The translations under genes were made by a program, and so were the position numbers. Positions 63,716-64,000 of a DNA stretch of 64,000 nucleotides are shown piece by piece. Each line of letters opens with the position of its first letter. Positions within the stretch are counted from its first letter, which is position 1. The DNA is from Longimicrobiales bacterium (GTDB taxonomy: Bacteria > Gemmatimonadota > Gemmatimonadetes > Longimicrobiales > Gaopeijiaceae), in NCBI GenBank assembly GCA_958295645.1, contig OY282361.1, forward strand, positions 952,927-1,016,926, read 5' to 3'. The notes beneath the pieces were generated by a model. It ran no database searches, was not told the DNA's origin, and was given only the letters and a program-made list of their open reading frames with translations.

Positions 63716-64000
63716 ATGGCCCTTCCCAAGATCCTCAGCGTGATCGGCACGCGCCCGGAGGCAATCAAGATGCTGCCGGTCGTGCGCTCGCTCGAGGCCC
63801 GCGGGGGCGTGGAGCACCGGGTGGCGGTCACCGGACAGCACCAGATGGCGGCCGACATCCTGGAGGCGTTCGGGATCCGGCGCCGCTACGATCTCGAGAT
63901 CATGACGCCGGGACAGAGCCTTCACGAGGTGGGACGTCGCTGCCTCGACGGTCTGGGCGGCGTCTTGGCGGAGTTCTCGCCCGACGTCGCGATCGTGCAG
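63716..64000 (+). CDS. wecB: UDP-N-acetylglucosamine 2-epimerase, 5' part
   Basis: The first 95 codons are in the window. They begin MALPKILSVIGTRPEAIKML, the diagnostic GTRPEAIK entry of WecB-type epimerases, then VAVTGQHQMAADILEAFG and MTPGQSL. The enzyme would make UDP-ManNAc for surface polysaccharide. Truncation is due to the window edge only. Confidence 0.9.
   Translation, partial: MALPKILSVIGTRPEAIKMLPVVRSLEARGGVEHRVAVTGQHQMAADILEAFGIRRRYDLEIMTPGQSLHEVGRRCLDGLGGVLAEFSPDVAIVQ

Overview
The window is 64 kb of visibly very GC-rich, densely packed bacterial DNA with frequent GTG/TTG starts and many 4-base ATGA/GTGA overlaps. It carries a Kdo/LPS-transport cluster (kdsB, kdsA, kdsC, kdsD, lptC, lptA, lptB), rpoN and undecaprenyl-style sugar genes, so the host is a diderm (Gram-negative type) bacterium. 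The mixture of a type Ibeta DAHP synthase, a beta-propeller lipoprotein, DUF885-like and S41 proteins and the general gene order fits Gemmatimonadota or a neighbouring lineage; that assignment is inference from gene content, not from a marker search.

Region 1 (1-19.1 kb) is housekeeping. A minus-strand class II aldolase-like gene faces a plus-strand block: a single ORF that joins ribosomal proteins bS6 and bS18 through a ~180-residue low-complexity linker, then rplI, rsfS, smc, DAHP synthase, yraN, the small SRP RNA, dnaX, ybaB, recR, a small membrane protein, pgsA, the pncC/CinA deamidase, grpE (with a 27-bp coding minisatellite) and dnaJ. Convergent to it is a nifS-mnmA sulfur-relay pair, and divergent from nifS is a propeller lipoprotein.

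Region 2 (19.1-33.1 kb) is an accessory/defence island. It is bounded by a 1305-aa Eco57I-type DNA methylase and a 1074-aa PLD-nuclease/SNF2-helicase fusion, which I read as two parts of one restriction-like system. Between them sit (a) a DUF4258/DUF2283 toxin-antitoxin-like pair whose first gene is out of frame at a T6 run, (b) a compact three-gene cassette of a 63-aa peptide, a graspetide-type ATP-grasp ligase and a distinctly AT-rich three-helix membrane protein, (c) a lone Gp37/Gp68 (DUF5131) three-Cys protein, (d) an ABC-three-component (ABC-3C) cassette with an intact middle component and DUF2326 ATPase but an HNH effector that has lost its centre, and (e) a small membrane-anchored coiled-coil protein.

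Region 3 (33.2-45.0 kb) returns to core genes: sucCD, a CBS-domain protein, ndk, yceD-rpmF-plsX-fabH-fabD-fabG-acpP-fabF (a complete type II fatty-acid initiation/elongation run), ispF, dedA and a XerC/D recombinase. Region 4 (45.1-53.1 kb) has minus-strand SprT-like and S41 proteases, nadE, two coupled minus-strand genes (a DUF885-like exported protein and a zinc-ribbon membrane protein) and a lone trpG/pabA.

Region 5 (53.3-64 kb) is an apparently single operon making and exporting LPS core precursor: kdsB, pyrG (CTP for CMP-Kdo), kdsA, kdsC, kdsD, lptC, lptA, lptB, rpoN, a polyprenyl-phosphate-type glycosyltransferase and the 5' part of a UDP-GlcNAc 2-epimerase gene cut by the window edge. 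No rRNA, tRNA, CRISPR array or insertion sequence was recognised.
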